A DNA stretch of 64,000 bases from Vibrio gazogenes. GTDB taxonomy: Bacteria; Pseudomonadota; Gammaproteobacteria; Enterobacterales; Vibrionaceae. The stretch covers positions 248,001 through 312,000 of the forward strand of contig NZ_CP092588.1 of assembly GCF_023920225.1 (NCBI RefSeq), written 5' to 3'. This document shows, in pieces, positions 34,672-43,850 of the stretch. The position numbers and the translations under genes are program-made. The stretch's first letter is position 1; the number at the start of each line of letters is the position of its first letter. A model generated the notes under the pieces. That model ran no database searches and was not told the DNA's origin. It saw nothing but the letters and a program-made list of their open reading frames with translations.

Positions 34672-34843
34672 TATGAAAAACTCGGCGCGCTTGGTCGGTT
34701 TGACGTTGGCGCGCCTAACTGTCAGCGTTGCCTTGTGAGCAGAGATTGTTTACCTCTCCCAGCCCCAAAATATTAAATCGCAATAAGAGACTTTACGATT
34801 CCGCTTTGATCGGTCATATTGCGGCACTGGCTCAAAATAACTG
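34672..34843 (+). other. gap with possible gene remnants
   Basis: Directly after the fosA fragment there is a GC-rich repeat (GGCGCGC at two places). Then comes a short open stretch ending LYDSALIGHIAALAQNN before a stop near 34840, which looks like the C-terminus of a lost gene. Not identified. Confidence 0.3.
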
Positions 34844-36199
34844 ATGATTGAAACACCTTGGATGTCGATACGAAAAATGACCACCTCTCTGACTCATAAA
34901 GATTATTTAAAGATTGCGATTCCTTTTGTTATTTCAACATTGACGCAGCCGTTACTGGGGGCGGTGGATACCGCGGTTATCGGTCAGCTTGGGTCGGCAG
35001 CGCTGATTGGTGGTGTGGCGGTCGGGACGGTGATTATGAACACCCTGTACTGGCTGTTCGGGTTTTTCCGAGTCAGTACCACAGGGCAGAGTGCGATTGC
35101 GTTAGGCAAAAACAGTGAGCAAGCGAAGGCTCGCAGTTTACTCCATCCTTTTGTGATGGCGGCAATCGTCGGGGTGATGTTTATTCTGGCTCAGGGCCTG
35201 ATTTGGCGTGGTGCAGAGTGGATCATTCAGCCGGAACCGGATGTCGCAGCGCAGACCAAGCAATACTTTTTCATCCTCATTTGGGGCGCGCCATTTGTAC
35301 TGCTCAACTATACCTTGATTGGCTGGTTGATGGGGCAGGCTAAAGTGAAAGAGACACTGGTGACTCAAATCTTCGGCAATGTGCTGAATATCGTATTGGA
35401 TATTTTGTTCGTCGTCGGCTTGAATATGGGCGTTGCCGGGGTGGCGATTGCAACACTGGCCGCGCAGGTTGCTACGTTTGTGATTGGTCTTTATTTGGTG
35501 CGGCGGGCGGCGGGGTTCTCATTTGTCCCTTACCTTGGTTTGGCGAAAATGGGGGGGCAGGAGCTCAAAACCATTATCTCTGCCAATACGGATCTGATGT
35601 TGCGAACGGTCTGTTTGCTGGTGATGTTTAATTGTATGGCGCGCTTCGGCTCGGCTTTGGGGGCTGATACATTAGCCGCCAATGCAATTATGATGCAAAT
35701 GACTTTTCTGATGAGCTATATGTTTGAGGGCATTGCCAATGCCTCAAGTGTGTTCAGTGGCAAATCGGTCGGCGAAAAATCATTGGATCTCTTCAAACAT
35801 GTGCTCAAAATGAATTTTCAGTGGACGAGCTGGCTGGTTGTGTTACTGGCGGTGGTGATGGTGATCTCGCATCGCCAACAGGTGTTACTGTTTACCCAAA
35901 TTCCCAGCGTTGTTGAGCAGTACCATCAGGTCAGCGCATGGCTGATTGCTTTTCCATTAGTGGCCGGGTTTGGCCTGACTGTCTACGGTATTTTTACCGG
36001 GAGCGGCACCACCCGACCGGTCAGAAATTCAACCTTTATGGCCCTGTTGGTTTTTCTGCTGGCGATTTATCTCACGATTGATGTCTGGGGAAATCAGGGG
36101 TTGTGGCTGGCATTTACGCTGTTTTATGTCGGACGTTTCGCTTTTCTCTATCCGTATATCGATCGGGTGCGGCAACGGTGCGTTGAAGCATCATTCTGA
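34844..36199 (+). CDS. MATE family efflux transporter (DinF type)
   Basis: 451 residues and twelve membrane segments in two related halves. The DinF-subgroup MATE pattern is visible: IPFVISTLTQPLLGAVDTAVIGQLGSAALIGGVAVG in helix 1-2 and FEGIANASSVFSGKSVGEKS in the second half. Exports drugs or cations using a Na+ or H+ gradient. Starts at 34844, 34862 and 34877 are all in frame. The last (MTTSLTHKDYLKIAIPF) matches family starts best; none has a strong ribosome site. Single gene. Confidence 0.88.
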   Translation: MIETPWMSIRKMTTSLTHKDYLKIAIPFVISTLTQPLLGAVDTAVIGQLGSAALIGGVAVGTVIMNTLYWLFGFFRVSTTGQSAIALGKNSEQAKARSLLHPFVMAAIVGVMFILAQGLIWRGAEWIIQPEPDVAAQTKQYFFILIWGAPFVLLNYTLIGWLMGQAKVKETLVTQIFGNVLNIVLDILFVVGLNMGVAGVAIATLAAQVATFVIGLYLVRRAAGFSFVPYLGLAKMGGQELKTIISANTDLMLRTVCLLVMFNCMARFGSALGADTLAANAIMMQMTFLMSYMFEGIANASSVFSGKSVGEKSLDLFKHVLKMNFQWTSWLVVLLAVVMVISHRQQVLLFTQIPSVVEQYHQVSAWLIAFPLVAGFGLTVYGIFTGSGTTRPVRNSTFMALLVFLLAIYLTIDVWGNQGLWLAFTLFYVGRFAFLYPYIDRVRQRCVEASF

Positions 36200-36308
36200 T
36201 CACGTAAGTCGTCTCAAGTTGATAAGGGCGGTATTCGGGTGTCAAACGACGTGATAGATTAAAACCCAATGGACGGTTCAATATTGATTTATTAAGGATT
36301 CATCACAT

Positions 36309-36923
36309 ATGGCATTTTCAGCGTGGTTATCACTATTTACGATTTGCTTACTGGGAGCGATGTCACCGGGGCCGAGTCTGGCAATGGTGACCAAGCACAC
36401 GCTGGCCGGGGGGCGGCTGAACGGTATTGCCACCGCGTGGGCCCATGCATTGGGGATCGGGACGTATGCTTTCTTGACGATCATTGGTCTTTCTATTGTT
36501 TTACAAAAAGCGCAGTGGTTGTTTCAGGCGATTAGTCTGGTGGGGGCGGTTTATCTGGCTTATCTGGGCTGGAAAGCGTTGCGCTCTCAGGGCGGCGTGG
36601 CTACAAATGTCGCGACCGGAATGCGTATTTCGGTATGGCAATCCGCCAAAGAGGGGCTGATGATTTCAATATTGAATCCGAAAATTGCCCTATTTTTTAC
36701 TGCGTTATTCAGCCAGTTCATCACCCTGAGTCATGACGTCACAAGCCGCACGATTGTGGTGATGACTCCCCTGATCGTTGATGGGTTGTGGTATACCTTA
36801 CTCACGTTATTGTTTTCCAGTGCGGCTGTTTTGACCCGTTTAAAGCGTAAAGCGGTACTGATTGATCGGATCTCCGGTGTGGTTTTGATTGCACTGGCTT
36901 GTCGAATTGTCGTAAATATTTGA
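36309..36923 (+). CDS. LysE family translocator
   Basis: 204 residues, six membrane segments, with the helix 1 signature GAMSPGPSLAMVTKHTLAGGRLNG and the loop SILNPKIALFFTALFSQF. Predicted amino-acid or small-metabolite exporter. AAGGAT lies upstream of ATG 36309. It is the second LysE-type gene in the window and is not closely similar to the one at 23.6 kb. Its TGA stop overlaps a perfect FNR-type palindrome. Confidence 0.87.
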   Translation: MAFSAWLSLFTICLLGAMSPGPSLAMVTKHTLAGGRLNGIATAWAHALGIGTYAFLTIIGLSIVLQKAQWLFQAISLVGAVYLAYLGWKALRSQGGVATNVATGMRISVWQSAKEGLMISILNPKIALFFTALFSQFITLSHDVTSRTIVVMTPLIVDGLWYTLLTLLFSSAAVLTRLKRKAVLIDRISGVVLIALACRIVVNI

Positions 36924-36933
36924 TTTAAATCAA
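36920..36933. promoter_or_regulatory. FNR-type box upstream of hcp
   Basis: TTGATTTAAATCAA is a perfect match to the FNR consensus TTGAT-N4-ATCAA. It begins in the last codons of the LysE gene, about 190 bases before hcp. A second, degenerate copy (TTATTTTAAATCAA, 37017-37030) lies just before a TATAAT -10 box (37040-37045). Confidence 0.65.
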
Positions 36934-37121
36934 TTTTTAATAAGTGTCATTTTGACTCGAATGTGTCTTTATGAACGAAATGAGCGTGTTAAAATGACTT
37001 ACATATTGTAAGGTTGTTATTTTAAATCAATGAAAATTATATAATTTTTAGATGGCATGGTTTATGCCATTTAAGCTCCGGAATGAAAATGAATTTATAC
37101 AACAATATCTGGAGCAAGCCT

Positions 37122-38783
37122 ATGTTTTGTATTCAATGTGAACAGACGATTCAAACCCCGGTAGGAAAAGGTTGTGCCTATGCTCAGGGCATGTGTGGTA
37201 AAACTGCTGAAGTATCTGATCTTCAAGATGTCTTGGTCTATTCACTTCAGGGGGTCTCTTTCTGGGCAGATCTCGGTCGGCGTTGTGGGGTGATTGACCC
37301 GGTCATTGACCAATGGGCACCGAGAGCATTTTTCTCAACCTTAACCAATGTGAATTTTGATCCGGAGCGCATTGTCGAGCTGGCAATTGAATCGAATCAG
37401 TATCGTCGTTCTCTGGCTGAACGGGTCCGAGCCGCAGCGGTATTGCACAATATTGAACTCCCAACCCCTTACACCGCGGCACTGGTTGATTTGCCGGAAA
37501 GCCGTGACGCATTGTTGTCGTTGGCCCCCGATGCCGCCGTGAATCGCGGTCAGAACACATTACACGAAGATATTATCGGTTTAAGACTTTTGTGTCTGTA
37601 CGGTTTGAAAGGGGCAGCGGCCTATCTGGAACATGCCCGTGTTCTGGGTCAGACGGATGCAGAGATGTTCGCGCAATATCACAAGATTATGTCTTGGTTG
37701 GGAAGTGATCCGGAAGAGGCAAAATCTTTGCTCGATACCTCAATGGAAATCGGTCTGATGAACTTTAAGATCATGGAAATGCTCGATAAAGGGGAAACCG
37801 ACACCTTTGGTCATCCGGAGCCAACAACCGTTAATGTGAAAACGGTGAAGGGGAAATGTATTTTAGTCTCCGGGCATGACTTGCATGATCTGGAAAAAAT
37901 CCTTCAACAGACTGAAGGATTGGGGATCAACGTTTATACCAATGGTGAAATGTTGCCCGCCCATGCCTACCCGGAACTGAAAAAATACCCGCATTTGGTC
38001 GGTAACTATGGCAGTGCGTGGCAGAATCAACAGAAAGAATTTGCCAACTTCCCCGGTGCGATTGTCATGACCTCTAACTGCTTGTTGAATCCGAATGTCG
38101 GTCAGTATGCGGATCGGATCTTTACCCGCAGTATTGTCGGCTGGCCGGGTGTTCAGCATATTGAAGGGGATGATTTTAGTGATGTGATTGCGTGCGCCCT
38201 TGGTCAAGACGGTTTCCGTCATGATGAAATCGAACATTTCATTACGATTGGATTTGGTCGCAATGCGTTGATGCAAGCTGCCCCGGCGGTGATTGATCAA
38301 ATCAAACAGGGCAATATCAAACACTTCTTCCTGGTCGGCGGGTGTGACGGTGATAAAGCCGAAAGAAGTTACTATACCGAGTTTACCGAGAAAGCCCCGC
38401 AAGATAGTGTGATCCTGACGCTCGCATGCGGTAAATACCGTTTCAACAAAAATGACTTCGGCGATATTAACGGGATCCCACGGTTATTGGATGTCGGCCA
38501 ATGTAACGACGCCTATTCCGCGATTCAACTTGCGTTGGCACTGGCGAATGAGTTCGACTGTGGTGTGAATGATTTACCGTTAACATTGGTGTTGTCTTGG
38601 TTCGAACAAAAAGCCATTGTGATTTTGTTGACACTGTTGGCCTTGGGTGTGAAAGGGATTTATACCGGCCCGTCTGCACCGGCATTCCTGACGCCGAATT
38701 TGATGGCGATTTTGCAAAGCGAATTCGATATGCGCAGTATTACAACTGTCGATAATGATCTGAATACCATCCTTGCTGCATGA
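37122..38783 (+). CDS. hcp: hybrid cluster protein (hydroxylamine reductase / NO reductase) Hcp
   Basis: 553-residue cytoplasmic iron-sulfur protein. The N-terminal cysteine motif MFCIQCEQTIQTPVGKGCAYAQGMCGK binds the first cluster; the C-terminal part provides cysteines and Glu for the Fe4S2O2 hybrid cluster (LVGGCDGDKAERSYYTEF, LTLACGKYRFN, DVGQCNDAYSA). It acts in nitrosative stress under anaerobic conditions. ATG 37122 has GGAG 8 bases upstream and matches family starts; an ATG at 37083 adds 13 residues. FNR-type elements upstream agree with anaerobic induction. Its normal reductase partner Hcr, encoded directly downstream, is truncated here. Confidence 0.95.
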   Translation: MFCIQCEQTIQTPVGKGCAYAQGMCGKTAEVSDLQDVLVYSLQGVSFWADLGRRCGVIDPVIDQWAPRAFFSTLTNVNFDPERIVELAIESNQYRRSLAERVRAAAVLHNIELPTPYTAALVDLPESRDALLSLAPDAAVNRGQNTLHEDIIGLRLLCLYGLKGAAAYLEHARVLGQTDAEMFAQYHKIMSWLGSDPEEAKSLLDTSMEIGLMNFKIMEMLDKGETDTFGHPEPTTVNVKTVKGKCILVSGHDLHDLEKILQQTEGLGINVYTNGEMLPAHAYPELKKYPHLVGNYGSAWQNQQKEFANFPGAIVMTSNCLLNPNVGQYADRIFTRSIVGWPGVQHIEGDDFSDVIACALGQDGFRHDEIEHFITIGFGRNALMQAAPAVIDQIKQGNIKHFFLVGGCDGDKAERSYYTEFTEKAPQDSVILTLACGKYRFNKNDFGDINGIPRLLDVGQCNDAYSAIQLALALANEFDCGVNDLPLTLVLSWFEQKAIVILLTLLALGVKGIYTGPSAPAFLTPNLMAILQSEFDMRSITTVDNDLNTILAA

Positions 38784-38798
38784 TTTGGCATTACGCCA

Positions 38799-39449
38799 GT
38801 GATGTCGATGGCTGCGGATTGGCTTGCACGCGAGGGCGTCGATATCGTCTTTATTCATATCGCCCGTGATGTGCGCCATACCATTTACTATGAAGAGCTG
38901 TTACATCTGAATACGGTTCATCCATCATTTCATTTGAAGTTATTGCTCAAACAAGCCGGCGATAGCGAGCATATGCAAGGGCGGTTCGATCAAGATTATT
39001 TGCTGAAACTGTGCCCGGATATCCTTGAAAGAACAGTCTATCTGTGTGGGCCCGAACGCTTTATGCAAGATGTCACCACTTATCTCGATCAGATTGGATT
39101 TCAGATGGCGGACTGTTATCAGGAACGGTTCAGTGCTGCCGCGATGGGAATGGACTCACCTCCGTCTGATCCTCAATCCGGTGACGCGTCGGTGACGGTA
39201 GCAGTGCCCGGTTTTGGCGTAGCGGTTGAAGCTCAGGCAGGAGATGGCTTGTTAGACGTTTTGGAATCGGCAGGTGTATCGGTGATTGCTGCCTGTCGCA
39301 GTGGTATCTGTGGATCATGTAAATGCCGGGTTGAACAGGGGCAGGTTGAGTTTTCCAGCCAAGAGACACTGAGCGAAGAAGAGATTCGATCAGGCTATGT
39401 GCTCGCCTGTTCAAGCCGGGTCCGTTCGAACCTAAAAGTGTCACTATGA
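38799..39449 (+). pseudogene. hcr: N-terminally truncated NADH oxidoreductase Hcr
   Basis: Remaining 216 codons encode the NAD-binding half (MSMAADWLAREGVDIVFIH, then VYLCGPERFM) and the C-terminal [2Fe-2S] ferredoxin domain (CRSGICGSCKCRVEQG with a fourth Cys in YVLACSSR). Intact Hcr has about 320-345 residues and starts with an FAD-binding barrel, absent here. The coding sense continues upstream to FGITPVMSM right after the hcp stop codon and in the same frame as hcp, so the missing part was deleted cleanly between the hcp stop and this motif. No ribosome site precedes GTG 38799 or ATG 38802. Electron transfer from NADH should be lost unless another FAD protein helps. Confidence 0.8.
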
Positions 39450-39576
39450 CGGTTTGATATAACGGTTTGATTAGAAATGAGAGTTGATTAAACACTCACA
39501 TTGATTCGCAGCATCAGCGCTGGTTAGAGACGCGGATTCGTTGCTTGACGGCCGCGTTAGTCACCTCAACACCGTA

Positions 39577-40617
39577 TTAAAATGTGAATGACAGTGCCAG
39601 AGTGAAAATATGGCTGTCATTCTCAATCGGTGCCGTTTGTACCTGAGTAAAATGTCCACTGAGGGGGATCTGCGGGCTGCGAATATATTCCCATTCCGCA
39701 TTGATCACTACCCGTGGCGTGAGCGGATAACGTACCCCAAGCAGATAAGTTTGGTTCGCATGGCCGCGCAACTGCCCGTACTGCACATAAGGGAGCCAAT
39801 TGCCCATATCCCGGGAAATACCGATGTACCAGTCTGCGAAGAGCCCCGAGTCATACAGCGTTTCCAGCGCAATATTGTAGCCTTGATATAAATAGTTGAA
39901 TCCGACTGACAACATATCCATGTCATAATGAAAAACCGTGTTCCCGTTCTGTTTCTGATCCGAGTCCACCGACAAATAGGACAGGTGGAGTTGATGATCG
40001 TCCTGCAACAGATCCACAGTCAAACCATAAGCGCCGTCACTATCGAGCGTGAAAGGTTTGCCGAAAAATTGATAATCATTTTCTTCTGCTGCGGCAATAT
40101 AAGGGGAGATTTTGAGTTGTAATTGCTCCGTCGGCCAATATTGCCACTCATATGCCACCCCATTGTAATGAGTTACCCCGGCAAAACTGTCGTATATATC
40201 ATGGGGCGGACGAATCCACGGATAGGCGGCCGAGACATAATAATATTCCGACAATAAGAACATCGGGATTCTGAGTCGGCCGAGTTTCAGGGTTGAATTG
40301 CCTTGCGTATAAGCCAGATAAGCCCATTCTAGTTCTGGGGCTGAATAATCGTCTTGAGGCCGTTTGACGACCTGAACCGAACTCCGAAACTGATCATTGA
40401 TGACCCAGTCGAGTTGCAGGCCGAGTGTACTGTCACAGTCGGCACACCATTGATCATCGATATTCCGGTAAGTAAAAACAGGGACCTCGCTGTCAGAACG
40501 GCTGAGACTGAACGTGCCGAAGCCGCTGAGACGAATGGCGTCATTAAATTCGTACTGTTGTGCACCGATTTGGAGTGTGACCATCCAGACTGAGATAAAT
40601 AGTATCCAATGCTTCAT
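39577..40617 (-). CDS. outer-membrane beta-barrel (porin-like) protein
   Basis: 346 residues. It has a signal peptide (MKHWILFISVWMVTLQIGAQ, then QYEFNDAIRLSGFGTF), alternating aromatic beta-strands throughout, and a terminal phenylalanine (LALSFTF), so an outer-membrane barrel is likely. A CADC cysteine pair (WCADCDS) lies in an early loop. It resembles DcaP/phosphate-selective-porin-like barrels found beside sensor proteins. Its ATG overlaps the stop codon of the PstS-like gene by four bases, so the two form a tight operon divergent from the hybrid kinase. Confidence 0.75.
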   Translation of the reverse strand: MKHWILFISVWMVTLQIGAQQYEFNDAIRLSGFGTFSLSRSDSEVPVFTYRNIDDQWCADCDSTLGLQLDWVINDQFRSSVQVVKRPQDDYSAPELEWAYLAYTQGNSTLKLGRLRIPMFLLSEYYYVSAAYPWIRPPHDIYDSFAGVTHYNGVAYEWQYWPTEQLQLKISPYIAAAEENDYQFFGKPFTLDSDGAYGLTVDLLQDDHQLHLSYLSVDSDQKQNGNTVFHYDMDMLSVGFNYLYQGYNIALETLYDSGLFADWYIGISRDMGNWLPYVQYGQLRGHANQTYLLGVRYPLTPRVVINAEWEYIRSPQIPLSGHFTQVQTAPIENDSHIFTLALSFTF

Positions 40618-41054
40618 AGCGAGTCCTCGTCACCCAAACGATAAAGAATACGAACCTGATCTGAAAGCCAATCTTGAGGAATATAGACAATGCCATTTGG
40701 GTGTTCATCCAACCACTGACTGATGGTGTTCATATCTTCATTGTATAGTTCATAAGGGGGGATAAATTTGCCGGAAAAACTTTGTCTGGCCCGAATCGCC
40801 TGCATCTGGGTCGGGGATTTCCCCAACAAGCGATGGTAGAAATGTGTTCTGATCGTCGAGTTAGCAGGCAAGTCAGCCAATTGAACATGAGTGCCGTTAA
40901 TATGGGTCAGCCGCCCTCGGTAGAGCATTTTGACTTGAGCATCGGTTAATAACGGGAGCGTATTCGCCTTGGTAATAACCGCGAATTGCTCTGCAATACA
41001 AGGTGTACTGAATAACAACATACAAAGCATCCACCAAGTACCAACAATACGCAA
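40614..41054 (-). CDS. PstS-like periplasmic binding protein (short)
   Basis: 146 residues with a signal peptide (MLCMLLFSTPCIA, then EQFAVITKANTLPLLTDAQV). The body is one lobe of a PstS-type fold: VKMLYRGRLTHINGTHVQLADLP and THFYHRLLGKSPTQMQAI, then GIVYIPQDWL. A whole PstS has about 270 residues, so this is the short PBP_like_2 type. The start is TTG 41054 with GGAG 8 bases upstream; an ATG at 41030 is in frame. It is divergent from a membrane hybrid histidine kinase 101 bases away and co-translated with the barrel protein. It may deliver a ligand signal to that kinase (inference). Confidence 0.75.
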   Translation of the reverse strand: MRIVGTWWMLCMLLFSTPCIAEQFAVITKANTLPLLTDAQVKMLYRGRLTHINGTHVQLADLPANSTIRTHFYHRLLGKSPTQMQAIRARQSFSGKFIPPYELYNEDMNTISQWLDEHPNGIVYIPQDWLSDQVRILYRLGDEDSL

Positions 41055-41155
41055 ATACAGTTCTCCATTGCATCGAGATTAAGTTCGGGCAAGTCATTTT
41101 ATAACGTCTATATTTAAAAAGTAGGCTAGCTTCGTAAAGTTTCAAGGAAGAAATT

Positions 41156-43813
41156 ATGTCGGTACTCAAATGTTTATCGATAAAAAACCGACTGATTGTG
41201 CTATGTATTGTACCAGTCATCATTATCAGTTGGGGTGCGTATCAGTGGTTCATGCAGGTCGAGAATCGAATGAATGGATACGCGAATACGATATTTCGCA
41301 TTTCAATTTTAGAGAAAATTTCTACACTGTCCGATCAATTTTATCAGTTGTTGGATCTCCGGCAGACAACCGGTGGGGTTGAATCTGATCAATTGTTACG
41401 GTTTCAGCAGGCAACGCAAAGCGTTGCCGCTGCGCTCAAGCAAAATCAAGGTGGTGTGCTGGCTTACGGCGATCAACCGGTGATTGTCTCCAACCTCGAT
41501 GAACTGTCAAAACTGACAGAACGGCTGTCCGATATTCAGGATGATGATTTGATGGCTCAGTCATTGTGGGGATTTGATTTAATCTATGAAATGATGGTTG
41601 CTTTGCAGAAGCCATCGGGCTATTTAGCTCCCACGCATATTTACCAGATGGAAACAACGTTTGGTCAGTTAAGCTGGTTTCTATATTGGATTGAGCGAGA
41701 AACTTGGCTGATGCATGAGATCCAAAATAAGCATCGGGTCGATGCCTTTATGCGCCAAGAGTATTTTGAAATTATTGCGAGACAGCAGACTTATTTAGAA
41801 TATTTTATTAATTTCGGTGCCAGCGATGCACAATTGAATCAGATGACCAAGTTTTTGTCTCAGCAGGAATTTCAACAGGCCAGCGTTTTGAGAGACAAGG
41901 TACTTTATGACCGGATTGAACCACAACTTCTCAATCAATATATTACCAGCCTTGAACGTAAGCAGGATGCATTGCATCAGCTTGTGCTCGGTTATGCCAA
42001 GACGTTATCACAAAATATCGAGACGCTGGTGAATCATGATAAACAGTTTATCTATACGGCGATTGTGCTGGTGATTCTGACGTTATCTGGTTTGATTTTG
42101 CTGAGTATTAGTACGTCATATCGTATTTCGACCCGATTGAACCGGATTTTACATGCGATGGCACAAATCAATGAAAAGTCACAGGCCAACTATGTGGAGA
42201 ATATTCCCGTTGACGGGTATGACGAATTTGCCCGTTTTGCGATCGGCATGAACGATGTAATGCAAACATTAACTGAGCAGAAAATCCATCTGGTTAGAGC
42301 CAAAGAAGAGGCAGTTTCCGCCAATCGGGCAAAAAGTGCCTTTCTTGCCAATATGTCCCATGAAATTCGAACTCCGTTGAATGGGATCATCGGCTTAACG
42401 GAAATGCTCAGGATGCATGAGTTGACCGCCCCCCAAAAAGAGGTGATTGCAGATATTGAAGTGTCTTCGCAAACGTTGCTGATCCTCATCAATGATATTT
42501 TAGATCTGTCTAAAATTGAATCCGGTCGACTGGCGATTTCACCGCACTCGTTCAATATCAGAGAGCTCGTTTATGACGCAGTCAATATGCTGAATTCCAA
42601 GGCGGTTGCCCAATTTAACGAGTTGCAAGTCTCACTGGGTCCGAAATTACCGACCCTTGTGATTGCTGATGAATTTCGTCTCAGACAAATTTTAATGAAT
42701 CTACTGTCCAATGCTGTGAAGTTTACCCATGAAGGCAAGATCAGAACAGAAATCCTGTTTCAGGAGGCTGATTCAACATTGATCTGTCGCATCAAAGATA
42801 CCGGCATCGGCATTGAGGAAGACAAAATAGAGCAAATCTTTGAGCCGTTTAGTCAAGAGGATGACAGCATCACGCGACGTTATGGCGGTACCGGATTAGG
42901 GTTGCCGATCTGTAAGCAGTTACTCACGCTGATGAATGGTGCGTTAACGGTTGAGTCGGTTAAAGGCAAAGGAAGCTGTTTTGAGGTGAAACTCCCACTC
43001 AAGCTGCCAGCGGAGCAGCCGAAGCCTGAGCCGTTTGCATTTCGGGCATTGCTGATTTCGAACAGTTCGGTATACAGTGCGCAAATCCATCATGAGTGTC
43101 AACGGCTCGGTGGGGAATTGAACCGAATCGAGTCATTGGATGACATCGGCCAAAAGCTTGACCGTTCATTAGATACGATTTTGTATTGTCCATGTCTGAC
43201 ACGTAACGCTAGCCAAGAGATTAAGAAACTACGTCAGCTTTTTCCATCCGTAAGAATTGTCATTTGTCAGCATCATCTCTTCTTAAACCGGGCATTGGTG
43301 AGCCTGGCCGATGCAAATATTACTCTACCGTTCTTGGGAGGGCGCATGGAGTCGGCACTGCGTGAAACTCATCCGGGACTTCATCAACCCACTCAGGCAA
43401 AAAGCACGGTGACAGACGAGCGGCTCACAAAACGAATCTTAGTGGTGGAAGATAATCTGATGAATCAGAAGATTGCCAGCTTCTTTCTCGATAAAGCCGA
43501 TTTTGAATATACCGTGGTCAACAATGGTCAGGAAGCATTGGATGTGATAACGCAGGGGGGGCAGTATACCGCGGTATTGATGGATTGCATGATGCCCGTG
43601 ATGGATGGTTTTACTGCCACGCGCAAAATTCGCCACTGGGAAATTGAAAATCAACGTGGACACATCCCCATTATTGCACTGACGGCCAGTGTGCTCGATG
43701 AAGATATTACCAAATGTTATGAAGCAGGCATGGATGCATACCTGCCCAAACCTTATAAAGCGGAACAGCTGCTCGACATGCTTAACTCGTTTCAGGTGTC
43801 GTCATTCCGCTAA
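41156..43813 (+). CDS. membrane-bound hybrid sensor histidine kinase
   Basis: 885 residues. Two membrane segments (about 12-30 and 300-320) flank a helical periplasmic sensor of about 265 residues. A HAMP-like linker follows. The HisKA domain is at about 395-460 (FLANMSHEIRTPLNGIIGL). The HATPase domain has NLLSNAVKF, DTGIGIEEDK and GGTGLGLPICKQL. A central receiver-like segment (about 625-735) has no phospho-acceptor Asp. A complete receiver at about 760-880 has VVEDNLMNQKIA, MDCMMPVMDG and IALTAS. No HPt domain is present, so an external HPt is needed. AAGGAAG precedes the ATG. No DNA-binding partner gene is adjacent. Confidence 0.9.
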   Translation: MSVLKCLSIKNRLIVLCIVPVIIISWGAYQWFMQVENRMNGYANTIFRISILEKISTLSDQFYQLLDLRQTTGGVESDQLLRFQQATQSVAAALKQNQGGVLAYGDQPVIVSNLDELSKLTERLSDIQDDDLMAQSLWGFDLIYEMMVALQKPSGYLAPTHIYQMETTFGQLSWFLYWIERETWLMHEIQNKHRVDAFMRQEYFEIIARQQTYLEYFINFGASDAQLNQMTKFLSQQEFQQASVLRDKVLYDRIEPQLLNQYITSLERKQDALHQLVLGYAKTLSQNIETLVNHDKQFIYTAIVLVILTLSGLILLSISTSYRISTRLNRILHAMAQINEKSQANYVENIPVDGYDEFARFAIGMNDVMQTLTEQKIHLVRAKEEAVSANRAKSAFLANMSHEIRTPLNGIIGLTEMLRMHELTAPQKEVIADIEVSSQTLLILINDILDLSKIESGRLAISPHSFNIRELVYDAVNMLNSKAVAQFNELQVSLGPKLPTLVIADEFRLRQILMNLLSNAVKFTHEGKIRTEILFQEADSTLICRIKDTGIGIEEDKIEQIFEPFSQEDDSITRRYGGTGLGLPICKQLLTLMNGALTVESVKGKGSCFEVKLPLKLPAEQPKPEPFAFRALLISNSSVYSAQIHHECQRLGGELNRIESLDDIGQKLDRSLDTILYCPCLTRNASQEIKKLRQLFPSVRIVICQHHLFLNRALVSLADANITLPFLGGRMESALRETHPGLHQPTQAKSTVTDERLTKRILVVEDNLMNQKIASFFLDKADFEYTVVNNGQEALDVITQGGQYTAVLMDCMMPVMDGFTATRKIRHWEIENQRGHIPIIALTASVLDEDITKCYEAGMDAYLPKPYKAEQLLDMLNSFQVSSFR

Positions 43814-43850
43814 ACTGATGGGCTGAGCTCTTGTATGCCGGCAGCGTGAA

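Noticed and set aside
34673..34840. Remaining part of fosA after the internal stop
   Set aside because: None of the three frames gives the expected FosA middle or C-terminal motifs, so this is not a simple frameshift.
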